A stretch of DNA of 64,000 nucleotides from assembly GCF_025860405.1 (NCBI RefSeq), contig NZ_CP063785.1, positions 4,464,001 through 4,528,000 on the forward strand. The letters run 5' to 3'. Made by a program: the position numbers and the translations under genes. Shown here in pieces: positions 17,115-26,650 of this stretch. Within the stretch, counting starts at the first letter, position 1, and each line of letters starts with the position of its first letter. Source of the stretch: Tolypothrix sp. PCC 7712 (lineage in GTDB: Bacteria > Cyanobacteriota > Cyanobacteriia > Cyanobacteriales > Nostocaceae). Below the pieces are notes generated by a model. That model worked only from the letters and a program-made list of their open reading frames with translations. It searched no databases and had not been told where the DNA came from.

Positions 17115-18248
17115 ATGTCAATACCTCAATCTGTAAAAAAAGATAAAATTTTAGTTGTTGATGACGTTTATGACAATTTAGTACTACTAGAAACAGTTTT
17201 ACAAGAAGATAGCTATGAAGTTATCTTGGCGCAAGATAGCACAAATGCTTTGGCGATAGTTGAGCAGTCACCACCAGACTTAATACTTCTGGATATTATG
17301 ATGCCAGAACTCGATGGTTATGAATTTACGCGCCGCATTCGACACAATAAAAATTTGCCCTACATTCCCATATTATTGATTACCGCTCACATCTACTCTA
17401 GCGTTGTCGAAGGACTGGATGCAGGAGCCGATGATTTTATTCGTAAACCATTTGATCCCGATGAACTAAATGCGCGGGTTCGTTGTCTTTTACGTCTCAA
17501 ACACACTATAGATGAACGCGATCACATGGCAAGTTTACGAGAAGATTTTGCCTCACGATTTACTCACGATTTACGCACACCTCTTGCGGCTGCGAATAGA
17601 GTCTTAAAATTAACCAGAGAAGGAATGTTTTGTACTGTCACATCAGATTTTGCCAAAATTATTGATACGATGATTGGGAGCAATGAAGATTTGCTAACAA
17701 TGGTCAATAACTTACTAGAAGTTTATAGACATGAAGCAGGTTCTAAGACCTTGAGATTATCTGCCTTTGATATTCAACAATTAGTGAGTGAAGTGGCACA
17801 AGAATTGAAGCCACTAGCAGAAGAAAAAAACTTAGTTTTAAAAGCTGAAATTCCAGAAAATCTGAATGCAGAACCAGAAGCATTAATTACAGTAATAGCT
17901 GACCGGATAGAAATCAGAAGAGTATTAACTAATATTATTGGCAATGCGATTAAATTTACTGCGACAGGTTATATATATGTGCGGTTAAATGTAGAGAAAA
18001 ATTATGTCATAGTCCAAATTCAAGATACAGGGCCCGGAATTTCGCAAAAGAACCAAACAATTTTATTCGAGCGATTTCGTCCAGGTAAACATTTAGGTTC
18101 AGGTAGTGGTTTAGGACTGTATCTCTCTCGCTGCATTATCGAATCTCATCAAGGCTCGCTAACTGTGGAATCTGAACCTGGTAATGGCAGTATATTTACT
18201 ATTAGTTTGCCTCTTGGCCAAGCCAGTAAGTTAGAAGTAGAAGCATAA
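17115..18248 (+). CDS. Response-regulator/histidine-kinase fusion (REC-HisKA-HATPase)
   Basis: 377 aa, soluble, with no separate sensory domain. N-terminal receiver (D16/D17, phospho-acceptor D60, K111), then HisKA with H151 in FTHDLRTPLAAANR and HATPase_c (NIIGNAIKFTATG; GSGLGLYLSRCIIESHQG). This layout takes its input through phosphorylation of its own receiver by an upstream kinase and then acts on a downstream regulator. The divergent NarL-type gene at 16055-16768 is the natural candidate partner. The 346-bp spacer is AT-rich; no clear operator seen. Product certain, partner inferred. Confidence 0.93.
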   Translation: MSIPQSVKKDKILVVDDVYDNLVLLETVLQEDSYEVILAQDSTNALAIVEQSPPDLILLDIMMPELDGYEFTRRIRHNKNLPYIPILLITAHIYSSVVEGLDAGADDFIRKPFDPDELNARVRCLLRLKHTIDERDHMASLREDFASRFTHDLRTPLAAANRVLKLTREGMFCTVTSDFAKIIDTMIGSNEDLLTMVNNLLEVYRHEAGSKTLRLSAFDIQQLVSEVAQELKPLAEEKNLVLKAEIPENLNAEPEALITVIADRIEIRRVLTNIIGNAIKFTATGYIYVRLNVEKNYVIVQIQDTGPGISQKNQTILFERFRPGKHLGSGSGLGLYLSRCIIESHQGSLTVESEPGNGSIFTISLPLGQASKLEVEA

Positions 18249-18391
18249 AAATATTTATCTTAATTGTATAAAGCAGAATTACTGGATGCTGAATAGTAAC
18301 AATCAAGCCTGGCGGAGATATGGCATTTGAAGTTATTAGTGTTTTTGGCGCTAATTGTAAAGTCAATCACAATCAGAAATAAACTGCCAAA

Positions 18392-18655
18392 TTATTGATT
18401 TTTATAGTATGTTGCCAAAACGGTGACCGAGCCACAAGTAATAAAACTAATTAAATTACCGTACATCAAAATCAAATCTTTTTGATAGTATCCGTAGATG
18501 ATACCATCGAGCTGAATCAGATTAAAACCTGCGAAAGTAATTAAAGAAATATCCCTAGCACTTTTCTTTTTTAAAATCCGCAGAGCTTGTGGAATAAACA
18601 GACTAGCATTAAATATAAAACCTAAGCCAAAAAATAAAGTTACTAATTCTCTCAT
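18392..18655 (-). CDS. SemiSWEET-like PQ-loop transporter subunit
   Basis: 87 aa with three hydrophobic helices and the PQ-loop signature FIPQALRILKKKSARDIS in helix one, as in bacterial SemiSWEETs of about the same length. These form dimers that pass small sugars or similar solutes across the membrane. The second helix (FAGFNLIQLDGIIYGYY) and third (YGNLISFITCGSVTVLATYY) complete one triple-helix bundle. It is 85 bp downstream of the DUF3445 gene on the same strand, so possibly cotranscribed. Substrate unknown. Confidence 0.8.
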   Translation of the reverse strand: MRELVTLFFGLGFIFNASLFIPQALRILKKKSARDISLITFAGFNLIQLDGIIYGYYQKDLILMYGNLISFITCGSVTVLATYYKNQ

Positions 18656-18740
18656 GTTGAGTATAGAAAAGGTAAATAGTATTATGAGGATTTAACTGCT
18701 CAATAAACCACAGCCGTTGTTGAGCAAAATAATGGCTGTT

Positions 18741-19742
18741 TTATATTTCATTCAGCCAATTTAAAATACTGGCTTTGCTATCTACCAATCCCTTGTAAAA
18801 TAGTGACTCTGGTGACATAGACTCAATTGCAGCACATAGCTTAACTCGTAATAGGGAATCTTTTTTGATTAAACTGCAATCTCTGAAATAAGTCCGAATA
18901 GTAAATAATGCTGCTTCATACTCCGGTAGTCCCCAAATTACTTGTCGCTCAATTCGTAAGTAAAGCTGAGGATTTTGGGCATCAAAGTCTCTACCTTGCC
19001 ATTGACTAACCGATAAATTAGGCGGTGGTTCGGGATGGTGATTAAGGCGGGTGTCAGTACTCAAACCCCAAGCAAAACGCACCATAGGTTTACAGCTAAT
19101 CATAGTATTAGCGATCGCATCTGCCCGGCGATTAATTTTTTCCATACCTGCTACAGGCTGATGTATTTCTGCAAAGTTTTTACCGATTTTTTCCTCAGCT
19201 GACCAATGATTGGGATAGCACAAGTGAACTGCACTCAGCCAATTGCAACCATCCCTACCACGACAGATGACTGTCAAGTCTTCTTGCATTTGGGATGCTA
19301 GAGCATCAAGGGTAGAACTGTAAGTGGGAAACACTGAACTATTCTCGACTCGCTGTAATTGCCAGTCTGCATCTAGATAAAGTGTTTCTTGGGTGAGTTG
19401 GCTACGAAATATCAAGGTATTAGCTGTTGATTTTTGGTAATCAAAGTATTGTGGGTGATCTTGCGTGAGGCGCTCAACTATCAAACGAGCGATCGCACCT
19501 GCCACAGCCTTAGAATATTTATGAGTTTGGTAGTATTTACTTAACCGTTCGGCACGGGCTAAAAGTTTAGCCTGACGGTAATGTGCAAAATTTTCATCGA
19601 TTTGAAACACTTGCCCATCAGCTTCAGCATTACCAAAACACGTGCCAAAGGCCATCATCCCTGGCTTGACTTCGTAGCGTCCATTCATCAACGGGAAGTA
19701 GCAAGCCGGACTATTGCAGGCTTTTAGTTTCTGCGTTTCCAC
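18741..19742 (-). CDS. DUF3445 family protein (heme-dependent oxidative N-demethylase-like)
   Basis: 333 aa, soluble. The opening YFPLMNGRYEVKPGM, the central DLTVICRGRDGCNWLSAVHLCYP-type region and the NRRADAI/RFAWGLSTDTRLNHHPE segment are the recognisable landmarks of DUF3445. Some members were described as heme-dependent oxidative N-demethylases; that activity is not proven for cyanobacterial proteins. The GTG start at 19742 is supported by domain position but has only a weak ribosome binding site. The SemiSWEET-like gene follows in the same direction. Confidence 0.78.
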   Translation of the reverse strand: METQKLKACNSPACYFPLMNGRYEVKPGMMAFGTCFGNAEADGQVFQIDENFAHYRQAKLLARAERLSKYYQTHKYSKAVAGAIARLIVERLTQDHPQYFDYQKSTANTLIFRSQLTQETLYLDADWQLQRVENSSVFPTYSSTLDALASQMQEDLTVICRGRDGCNWLSAVHLCYPNHWSAEEKIGKNFAEIHQPVAGMEKINRRADAIANTMISCKPMVRFAWGLSTDTRLNHHPEPPPNLSVSQWQGRDFDAQNPQLYLRIERQVIWGLPEYEAALFTIRTYFRDCSLIKKDSLLRVKLCAAIESMSPESLFYKGLVDSKASILNWLNEI

Positions 19743-19940
19743 AAGCCAGTGATGTAGAGGAGTGCCATGATAGATGGTTGCATAATAACTTGGGCATGAG
19801 TTGAGATTTTGTAGTGCGATCGCAAAACTTTAACTTTGTGCTTCTATCCCCAAAAATATATCAAGCAACTTTTCTAATTCTTGTAGAATTACCAATGTCT
19901 ACATAATTTATAGGCTACATCTATTCAATAAGTAACCACG

Positions 19941-20045
19941 CAAAATTAATTACAGTCATTGCAAGCGCAGCGAAGCAATCTCAACCCTTGCGATTGCTTC
20001 ATTTCGCTCCGCTCCATTCGCAATGACATTGTGTAATTAATTTTG
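19941..20045. repeat. Palindromic element about 105 bp
   Basis: CAAAATTAATTACA-GTCATTGC...GCGAAGCAATC on the left is mirrored by GATTGCTTC...GCAATGACA...TGTAATTAATTTTG on the right. It is non-coding, with a (C)ATTGCG...CGAAGCAATC core frequent in cyanobacterial and other genomes. Confidence 0.75.
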
Positions 20046-20069
20046 TTTAACTACTTATCTACAAATCTT

Positions 20070-20353
20070 ATACCAATTTGAGAAAAGAATGCGACAGATT
20101 TTAGGGGCAAGGCACTGCCCAGTGGTGTCAACTTAACGTGAAACCCTCTTGGTTGCAAGGTTTCGCCCACACGGAGAGGGGAGCAAGAGATTTATTTCCC
20201 CTTCTCCTGCGGGAGAAGGGGTTAGGGGATGAGGGCGCGAGGTATTTGTACAACGCCTGCCCTATATAGCTTTTAGCTTAAGTTGACACCAATGGGCACT
20301 GCTTTGTCCTCTAAAATATATTGATGTGTCGCCAACATTATTTGAATTGGTAT
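20070..20353. mobile_element. Outer palindromic element carrying MITE copy C
   Basis: Ends ATACCAATTTGAG (left) and TTTGAATTGGTAT (right) are inverted repeats, followed inward by GCGACA motifs and the TAGGGGCAAGGC/GCTTTGTCCTC arms. The inner MITE is inserted at the centre. This copy gives the clearest outer boundaries. Confidence 0.72.
20120..20294 (+). mobile_element. MITE copy C, 175 bp
   Basis: Ends CAGTGGTGTCAAC and GTTGACACCAATG. Flanks GGCACTGCC (20111-20119) and GGCACTGCT (20295-20303) form a 9-bp duplication with one mismatch. It is shorter than copies B and D because part of the first internal palindrome (after GTTTCGCCC) is deleted. Confidence 0.78.
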
Positions 20354-20447
20354 TCTAGGGTAGAACGGCTCAACAAAAATTATATAATTTAAATATTTAA
20401 TAGCTGATTTGGTTACTTATAGAAAATGACTTAAATTTTATTTATGC

Positions 20448-20493
20448 AAAAGGGAAAATGGTCAAAATATTACTTGATTCCATTTCCCTTTTA
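20448..20493 (-). terminator. Hairpin downstream of the FMN split-barrel gene
   Basis: AAAAGGGAAAATGG pairs with CCATTTCCCTTTT with one bulged base. It lies about 35 bp past the stop codon of the minus-strand gene and has a U-rich arm in that orientation. Confidence 0.5.
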
Positions 20494-20527
20494 CCCTTGT
20501 AAAAAAACTCTTATCTCATAAGACAAC

Positions 20528-20971
20528 TTACAAACTGATAGTTTGTGCTACAAAATTTGCTTGACTATCCCAATAATCAACCTTATTAATCTGCACCTTC
20601 AGCAAAGCAATATCAGGTTCCTTTAATCCTTGCGGAAACCAAGCTTGAAGTTCTGGCTTCCATAATTCTTGCATCTTGTTGCGGTCTTGAACTAATTCTG
20701 CGCTACCCGATACTGAAACATATCGCTTTTGGTTAGGTGAAGAGAAACTGAGATTGACTTGCTGACGATGCTCAATTTCAAAGACTTTATGGGAACTAGC
20801 ATTGGTAAAAAACCACAGTGTACCATCAGGCTGAATATCACTACTCTTTTCCATCGGACGACTGTGCAAGCTACCATCCTCATCGACTGTAGTTAACATA
20901 CTACAACCAATATCTTTAATCAGTTCCCGCAGTTGATCAATATGTTGATTTTTGTCGGTAGAGGTTGTCAT
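20528..20971 (-). CDS. Pyridoxamine 5'-phosphate oxidase-like FMN-binding split-barrel protein
   Basis: 147 aa. It resembles the general-stress-protein-26 branch of the split-barrel flavin family: SMLTTVDEDGSLHSRPM near the start, LWFFTNASSHKVFEI in the middle, YVSVSGSAELVQDRNKM and a Trp-rich LWKPELQAWFPQG. Such proteins bind FMN or F420 and reduce unknown small substrates. ATG start at 20971. It stands alone; a hairpin follows the stop codon. Family sure, substrate unknown. Confidence 0.88.
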   Translation of the reverse strand: MTTSTDKNQHIDQLRELIKDIGCSMLTTVDEDGSLHSRPMEKSSDIQPDGTLWFFTNASSHKVFEIEHRQQVNLSFSSPNQKRYVSVSGSAELVQDRNKMQELWKPELQAWFPQGLKEPDIALLKVQINKVDYWDSQANFVAQTISL

Positions 20972-21112
20972 TTACCGTACTCTTGTTTTGAGGTTTTTCA
21001 TTGACATGGGAATTAGAATTAAACCCATTGTCCTTGCTTGGAAAATTCCTCTTTTAGTATCAACATTTTTGATTTTTAATTACCTGTGTCTACAGATAGA
21101 ATTACTATGACA

Positions 21113-21149
21113 TTTGGAAAGAGCGTAACATTGTTGCGCCCTTTCCAAA
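21113..21149 (-). terminator. Inverted repeat after the pil operon
   Basis: TTTGGAAAGAGCG and CGCCCTTTCCAAA form a 13-bp stem with one mismatch just beyond the pilQ stop codon. There is no U-tract in the minus orientation, so its terminator role is tentative. Confidence 0.4.
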
Positions 21150-21171
21150 GATGTGAGAGCCTTCATTGTGA

Positions 21172-23616
21172 TTATTTACCTGAAGGTTGCCAACCCCGAC
21201 GCTCTAGCATTTGCCGTACTTCTGGGCTGGGATTATAGTTATAGCCGTAAGACGAACGCTCTGAGTCATCCATAATTTGAGGTGTCAACAATACAACCAC
21301 CTCTCTACGTTCATTGCTTCTGTTAGTACTTCTAAATAGAGAACCAATTAAGGGAATATCACCCAAGATAGGAATCTTAGAGACTGTTGTCCGGTCTTGG
21401 TCTTGAATAATACCTGAGAGAATCAACGTCTGACCATCTCGTAGACGAATCATACCAGAAGTCAGAGACCGTTCAGATACTAAAACAATTTGACCATTTC
21501 CTGTATTTTGTGATGCTGTAGGTGCGCTAACAGTGGGAGCAACCGATAGAGAAACAAAACCATTGTCATCAATCCGCTCAATTTTCACATTCAGGGTTAA
21601 GCCAACTTTTTGTTTATCAATTTTTCTCTCAGTTCTAGAACCACCGGAAGTATCTGTTGTTTGTAGAGTAATGTTCCCTACGACTTCCTGAGTCAGGTTA
21701 ACAAGAGCCTGCTGACCTTCTTGCACAATCAAAGTCGGATCAGTCAAAATCTTGGCATTGCCATTTGTGACTTGAGCTTGCAAACTAGCGAGTAAACGTT
21801 TGGGGAATTGATATAAAGAGGGTAAAGATGCCGTAGCCGTACCCAGAGTACCTTGTGTAACGCTGCTGGTACCATCAGCATTTCTTGTAACTATGTTATC
21901 CGTTGCCGGAGTGATCTGAGAAAAACCTGGTTGTAAAGGATTAGTATTACTAGGAGAAATAGGTTGGTAAAAATTTCCACTGCCTGCACTTTGACTTCTA
22001 GTGGTTGTACCATCTGGATTGACTATGATCGTACCTGGGGTAGTTCCAGAAATACTGACAGTGCTATTTGGATCATAGAAAGGTGAGCCTGTAATAGGAT
22101 TAGTAATAACTGGTGTATCGTTTACACTAGTTGCCGCTTCGGAAGCAGTAGCAGGCCTAGAGCCACCAAAATTGAGAGATGCTGCACCATTATCAACAGC
22201 AAAAAAGTTATTCCCCACACCAAACGAGAAACTAGTATTGTAATCCTGGGTTCCCGTGAGGTTAACATCAATAATTTTGACATTGACTACTACTTGACGA
22301 CGACGAATATCAAGCTGAGTCAATTGGGCCATAGCCATATCAATTAATCTAGCTGGCCCAATCAACGTAACAGAATTTGTACGCTCATCTCCTAATGCCT
22401 GTAAACCTCTAAGTAATGGGTTAGAGTCCTTAAAATCAGCTCGTTGAGTTTCTAGTTTAGTTTCCGTAGTGGTTTGAGTTTGGGTAACTGCGGCGGTGGA
22501 ATTACCTACAGGGACAGCACTCACACTAGTAACAAGTCGTTCGCGGCTAATGGCACTTTCTGCACCTAAACCAACTAAAAAGTTGAGGGCGACTCCCACT
22601 GTTACCTGATTGAGTCGCACGTTCCGCATCACATTATCACGGGTAGAGTTGGGTAGTTTCGGCCCCACAAAAATCGTGCGACCACTACGATTAGCCTCTA
22701 AACCACTCAAACGCAAGACATAGTTAAAGACATCTTGTACTGGTTCGTTTTCTATATCTAAGGAAATAGTTTGTCCTCCAGCAGCCGCACTTGTTTGACC
22801 ACCAGAAGACGCTCCCCCACTTGCTGCTCCTCCTACATAAGCTAAATTCAGACCAGCTGCACGAGATAGTAGTGATAAAACCTCACGCACGGGAGCATCT
22901 CGCAGTACTAACCTAGGTACGCGCTCCTGAGTACCTAAGTCAATATTTACGGGAGAAGCATCAATATTGGAGATAGCAATATCGCCTACTGGTGGAGCAA
23001 CGGCTCTGGGTAAGAAAGGAGGCCCCTGATTCGGAGGTTGACCTGGGCCTGCTGGTTGTGCAGGTTTACCGTCAATACTGATTTCCGGGTTGGGGACTAA
23101 AACATCCGGTTTTTTACCCGTTTGAGGTGCAGTAGGATTAGATGGTGGTGTGGGCGTTGTTGGTATTGGTGCTGGTGTTGTTGGATTGGGCTTTGATGCT
23201 GTAGTATCTCCAGAGGGACTAAAGCCTAAAGTAATACGATTATCTTTTCTGCCTACAGGTTGGCTACTAGGGGCGTTGTTGCTTCCAGTTACCACCACCC
23301 GGATGCTGTTAGCATCTAGCTGAACAATTTCAACTGAGGCAATTCCTGAAGCGGGGTTGTCTTGGCGGAAATTATTGCCTTGTGGTAAACGTAGTTGAGT
23401 ATTAATAATATCTGTAACTAAGGCATTTCCTCTTTTAGTTGTGAAAACTTGCGGACGCGAGCCAGAGGAAGTTTTCAAAATAACATTAATTCCACCATCA
23501 ACTTGACTTAGCTGTACGTCAGTAATTTGGGTAGTATCTGCCCAAACCGGTTGAGCTGCTAGAAAGATAAAAGCAGCAGTACCTAATAATAAACTATTAC
23601 CGTGAAGCTGTTTCAC
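21172..23616 (-). CDS. pilQ: Type IV pilus outer-membrane secretin PilQ
   Basis: 814 aa secretin through which the pilus leaves the cell; in cyanobacteria it is needed for motility, phototaxis and DNA uptake. Signal peptide 1-26 (cleavage after VWA). An AMIN domain (about 29-130) probably binds peptidoglycan. A Pro-rich linker follows (about 140-205), then an STN/secretin-N region (LVLRDAPVREVLSLLSRAAG), N-domains, a long Ser/Thr/Asn-rich insert (about 490-590) and the C-terminal secretin domain with VGLTLNVKIERID and GQTLILSGIIQDQ. GTG start, preceded by GAGG at good spacing. Last gene of the pilMNOQ operon, 220 bp after pilO. Confidence 0.95.
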   Translation of the reverse strand: MKQLHGNSLLLGTAAFIFLAAQPVWADTTQITDVQLSQVDGGINVILKTSSGSRPQVFTTKRGNALVTDIINTQLRLPQGNNFRQDNPASGIASVEIVQLDANSIRVVVTGSNNAPSSQPVGRKDNRITLGFSPSGDTTASKPNPTTPAPIPTTPTPPSNPTAPQTGKKPDVLVPNPEISIDGKPAQPAGPGQPPNQGPPFLPRAVAPPVGDIAISNIDASPVNIDLGTQERVPRLVLRDAPVREVLSLLSRAAGLNLAYVGGAASGGASSGGQTSAAAGGQTISLDIENEPVQDVFNYVLRLSGLEANRSGRTIFVGPKLPNSTRDNVMRNVRLNQVTVGVALNFLVGLGAESAISRERLVTSVSAVPVGNSTAAVTQTQTTTETKLETQRADFKDSNPLLRGLQALGDERTNSVTLIGPARLIDMAMAQLTQLDIRRRQVVVNVKIIDVNLTGTQDYNTSFSFGVGNNFFAVDNGAASLNFGGSRPATASEAATSVNDTPVITNPITGSPFYDPNSTVSISGTTPGTIIVNPDGTTTRSQSAGSGNFYQPISPSNTNPLQPGFSQITPATDNIVTRNADGTSSVTQGTLGTATASLPSLYQFPKRLLASLQAQVTNGNAKILTDPTLIVQEGQQALVNLTQEVVGNITLQTTDTSGGSRTERKIDKQKVGLTLNVKIERIDDNGFVSLSVAPTVSAPTASQNTGNGQIVLVSERSLTSGMIRLRDGQTLILSGIIQDQDRTTVSKIPILGDIPLIGSLFRSTNRSNERREVVVLLTPQIMDDSERSSYGYNYNPSPEVRQMLERRGWQPSGK

Positions 23617-23836
23617 AGTTCATTCCTCACCTGATAAAACCTTGTTGACAAATAATTTTTGATCGGAACTTAAGTACTGAAGCTGTTAGCTCAAGCCTAC
23701 TCAGGTAGACTTAAAACTAAGTTTGACCAGAATTCAGATCTCTGGAGATAACTTTAACTATAGACCCCTATATTGCACATCTATAGTGGTTGTTGTCTTG
23801 ATACCCCATTCCTATTTCCTAGTTCAGTACTATTCG

Positions 23837-24610
23837 CTATTTCTTCTTAGGAGCAGCTTTAGCAGCAATCATTGCCCTTTCCTCAGGGGTAAGTGGCATC
23901 AATGCTTGTAGCTGGAAAGAGGTAGTGATTGATGCAGGCCCGCGCTTGGGTATAGGCGCTCCTTTTTCTGATGTGGCTTTAGGCGGTGGAATCAATATCG
24001 ATTGATAATCTTTGAATATTAACAAAGGCTGTAAACGCTCAATGTTACGCAGAATCGATTGCGTTTGTTCGTAAGTACCCTCAATTTCAACTTGGATAAC
24101 ACTGCGTTTCAGCTTGCCATCCGCCTGTATGCCCAAACTACCATCCGTAATTGGTTCTGGTTGCTGCGTTACTGGCACAAATTTTTTCAGTTGAGCCTTG
24201 GCTGGATTACCAGGAATTTGAGCGTTACCAGTTTCAATTAAGCGATTCATATCCAGTAACAATGTATCCAAGGTTTTTTCGTTAGAAAACAAACTTAAAA
24301 CCTGAATTTGTTGCTGTTTGGCTTGCTCTAGCTCTTGTTTGATTTCGTCAATCTTGTTGACACTAGCTTTCTTTTGATTGACTTGTCCTTGTAATTCGTT
24401 AACTTTTGTTTGCTGCTGTTGATAGCTATCCCAAGCTGGCATTAACAAATTGAAGGCTACATACAATGCACCCAAAAGTCCTACAGAACCAACCAAAATC
24501 CCGATGATTTTAGGTGTAAAGCTAATTCCAAACAGAACGGGAGAGGCTGGGGATTCTAGAGCAAACTCTCCGTTTTGTTCTGCAAAATTCAAATCGTCAC
24601 TCAGCGTCAT
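23837..24610 (-). CDS. pilO: Type IV pilus assembly protein PilO
   Basis: 257 aa inner-membrane alignment protein. One transmembrane helix (about 33-60, IIGILVGSVGLLGALYVAFN), then a periplasmic coiled coil (QQQQTKVNELQGQVNQKKAS onward) and a C-terminal ferredoxin-like domain with VIQVEIEGTYEQTQSILRNI. PilO pairs with PilN to link the PilM ring to PilQ. Its start codon overlaps the pilN stop by 4 bp (ATGA), indicating translational coupling. The C-terminus ends in a basic AAPKKK. Confidence 0.93.
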   Translation of the reverse strand: MTLSDDLNFAEQNGEFALESPASPVLFGISFTPKIIGILVGSVGLLGALYVAFNLLMPAWDSYQQQQTKVNELQGQVNQKKASVNKIDEIKQELEQAKQQQIQVLSLFSNEKTLDTLLLDMNRLIETGNAQIPGNPAKAQLKKFVPVTQQPEPITDGSLGIQADGKLKRSVIQVEIEGTYEQTQSILRNIERLQPLLIFKDYQSILIPPPKATSEKGAPIPKRGPASITTSFQLQALMPLTPEERAMIAAKAAPKKK

Positions 24611-25398
24611 TTTGTAATGACTCCTGTTTTTTGGATACTGCGAATTCGAGTTACTAGTCCCACTGTGCCTTTTTGTTCTAACTCCCGAATTAACTCAGAA
24701 GCTGGAACATCGCTCAGACTTGATTGAATAGTGTATTTGACTACTTGAGGTGGCGGAAGTTTGACACCATTACTATCAGTGGCATCTGATGAAGATGGTG
24801 CATTGACTAACTCAGCAGTCTTAATTTTGCTTTCTGAGGCCTTTAAAAAGTGAGACTGTTGCAGAGTTAACAAAAAGTCGTTGACATCGTTAAAAGAACG
24901 AGCTACGCCGTTAATTTCTATGCCTCCAGCGGGGTTTCCAGGAGTAGTCCCTGCTGCTTGCCCCTGCCCTTGTACTGGACGAATCGGTGGGGTTTGCTTG
25001 ATGTCCTCTATTTGTACGTTTGCTGGTATACGTTCGCGCAAATCTTGTAACATGGCTGACCAAGGACGAATTTGGTCAAAAACTGTGACTAAACCTTGCG
25101 TTTCGCCTTTAATTTTGGTTGTCTCTTCTTTAATTTTGTTAATACTTGCTAGTTCTGTGTCTAACCTCTTGCTTTCTTGATCTAGTTGTGCTAAATTTTG
25201 CTCTAACTCAGCGTTCTTGGCTTGCAACCACCACCACGCGCCTCCTACAAGGGTGGGTAAGCAAATGCCTACAGCTACCCCTATATATAATGGTGTCATG
25301 TTGCCAACAGGCATCTGAATTTTGACTCTTGGCTTTTTAGTAGCCGTATTCTGGTAATTTGGACGGTCTTTAAGGAAGTTAATATCCAAACTGTACAT
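24607..25398 (-). CDS. pilN: Type IV pilus assembly protein PilN
   Basis: 263 aa. The cytoplasmic N-terminus begins MYSLDINFLKDRPNY; this conserved INxLxxR-like peptide inserts into PilM. One membrane helix follows (about 35-57, YIGVAVGICLPTLVGGAWWW), then a coiled coil and a PilN domain (RIPANVQIEDI, then GVARSFNDVNDFLLTLQQS). Operon neighbours: pilM ends 4 bp before, pilO overlaps by 4 bp. Confidence 0.93.
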   Translation of the reverse strand: MYSLDINFLKDRPNYQNTATKKPRVKIQMPVGNMTPLYIGVAVGICLPTLVGGAWWWLQAKNAELEQNLAQLDQESKRLDTELASINKIKEETTKIKGETQGLVTVFDQIRPWSAMLQDLRERIPANVQIEDIKQTPPIRPVQGQGQAAGTTPGNPAGGIEINGVARSFNDVNDFLLTLQQSHFLKASESKIKTAELVNAPSSSDATDSNGVKLPPPQVVKYTIQSSLSDVPASELIRELEQKGTVGLVTRIRSIQKTGVITK

Positions 25399-25402
25399 TC
25401 TG

Positions 25403-26509
25403 TTATACCTCCCGCATTCCTAAACCCAGTACTGTCGCTAAACCAGCGCGTTGTACTGCAGGGTATTTTTCCTCACTAACTTCTATGGACAAAGATGTTA
25501 TCGGATCGATTTGTGCAGTTGGTAAGCTTAATCTTTGGGTGAAAAACTCATCTAGCTGTTGCAAGCCACCGCCTGGGCCTGCTAGAAAAATTTGTGCTAC
25601 CTCCAAATTTTCACTTTGATTGAGGTAAAAATCGATAGAACGACGCAGTTCATCGGTGAGTTCTCCCAAAACTCTTAATAAAGCTGCCATACCTGGATTA
25701 ATATCGGTTAGCCCAGTTTTTCCGCCATCGGCGTTTGTTGTCATAATCGTCATGCCGTACAACATTTCCATATCTCGGCTTGCAGGTAGACTCATAGCCT
25801 TTGAGAGGGCATATTGCATTTGATAAGTACCGATAGGTACAGTACGCGAAAATTGCGGCACTCCGTTGACAATAATGGCAATTTCTGAACTATCAAATTC
25901 GATATCAACTAATACTGCTGCTTCTTGGGGGCTGAATTGCCGCAATTGCTCGCGGATTGTCCGAATCATGGCAAAACTGTTGATTTCTAAAATATCGATT
26001 TGCAATCCAGCCTGCTCAAATGTATTAATATATGCTTCCGTTACCTCCTTACGTGTAGCTACTAAAAGTACTTGTACTTTTTCAATACCATCTTCATCTA
26101 CAAAGTACCCAAGTTTTTGATAATCGACATCAGCTTCTTCACGCGGATAGGGTAAATACAACGCTGCTTCATGGTTTAGCACCATTTCTCGCAGTTCTTT
26201 ATCATCTAACTCTGCTGGTACAGGTATTAAACGGACAATTGAATCTCGTCCTGTGACCCCAGTGGCAACCCGAGAAGCTTTAATTTTGCTTTCAGCCAAA
26301 CCCTGCTGAATTAACTGCGCCATCGCTGGCGCATCAGCGATTTGACCGTCCATCATTACACCTTCGGGAACTGGTATTGATGTTAAGGCTTCTACTTTTA
26401 AGCCTTGACGTTGTTTGCGTAATTGAACTATATTCACCCTTTCTGGTGCTAGTTCAATACCGACCCCTTTATTAGATTTGCTAAACAGACTATTGAAGCT
26501 TTTCACCAC
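25403..26509 (-). CDS. pilM: Type IV pilus assembly ATPase-like protein PilM
   Basis: 368 aa actin/FtsA-like cytoplasmic protein forming a ring under the inner membrane. Landmarks: GVGIELAPERVNIVQLRKQ at the N-terminus, VTGRDSIVRLIPVP, the nucleotide-binding AAVLVDIEFDSSEIAIIVNG and IFLAGPGGGLQQLDEF near the C-terminus. First gene of the operon; GTG start at 26509 with no strong Shine-Dalgarno. The 140-bp gap to the divergent lipoprotein gene must hold both promoters; no motif was clear. Confidence 0.93.
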   Translation of the reverse strand: MVKSFNSLFSKSNKGVGIELAPERVNIVQLRKQRQGLKVEALTSIPVPEGVMMDGQIADAPAMAQLIQQGLAESKIKASRVATGVTGRDSIVRLIPVPAELDDKELREMVLNHEAALYLPYPREEADVDYQKLGYFVDEDGIEKVQVLLVATRKEVTEAYINTFEQAGLQIDILEINSFAMIRTIREQLRQFSPQEAAVLVDIEFDSSEIAIIVNGVPQFSRTVPIGTYQMQYALSKAMSLPASRDMEMLYGMTIMTTNADGGKTGLTDINPGMAALLRVLGELTDELRRSIDFYLNQSENLEVAQIFLAGPGGGLQQLDEFFTQRLSLPTAQIDPITSLSIEVSEEKYPAVQRAGLATVLGLGMREV

Positions 26510-26650
26510 TTTGATGCCCGTTGCACTGCTAAATTGATAAGTTAAATGATGCTAAAAAACGTTCTTGGTACTAGGTAATTGATTTAGCCTATAATCTCGA
26601 CAATTCTGCATAAGCTTTTCACTCAAAGCAAGCGTAAATATACTAGTAAA

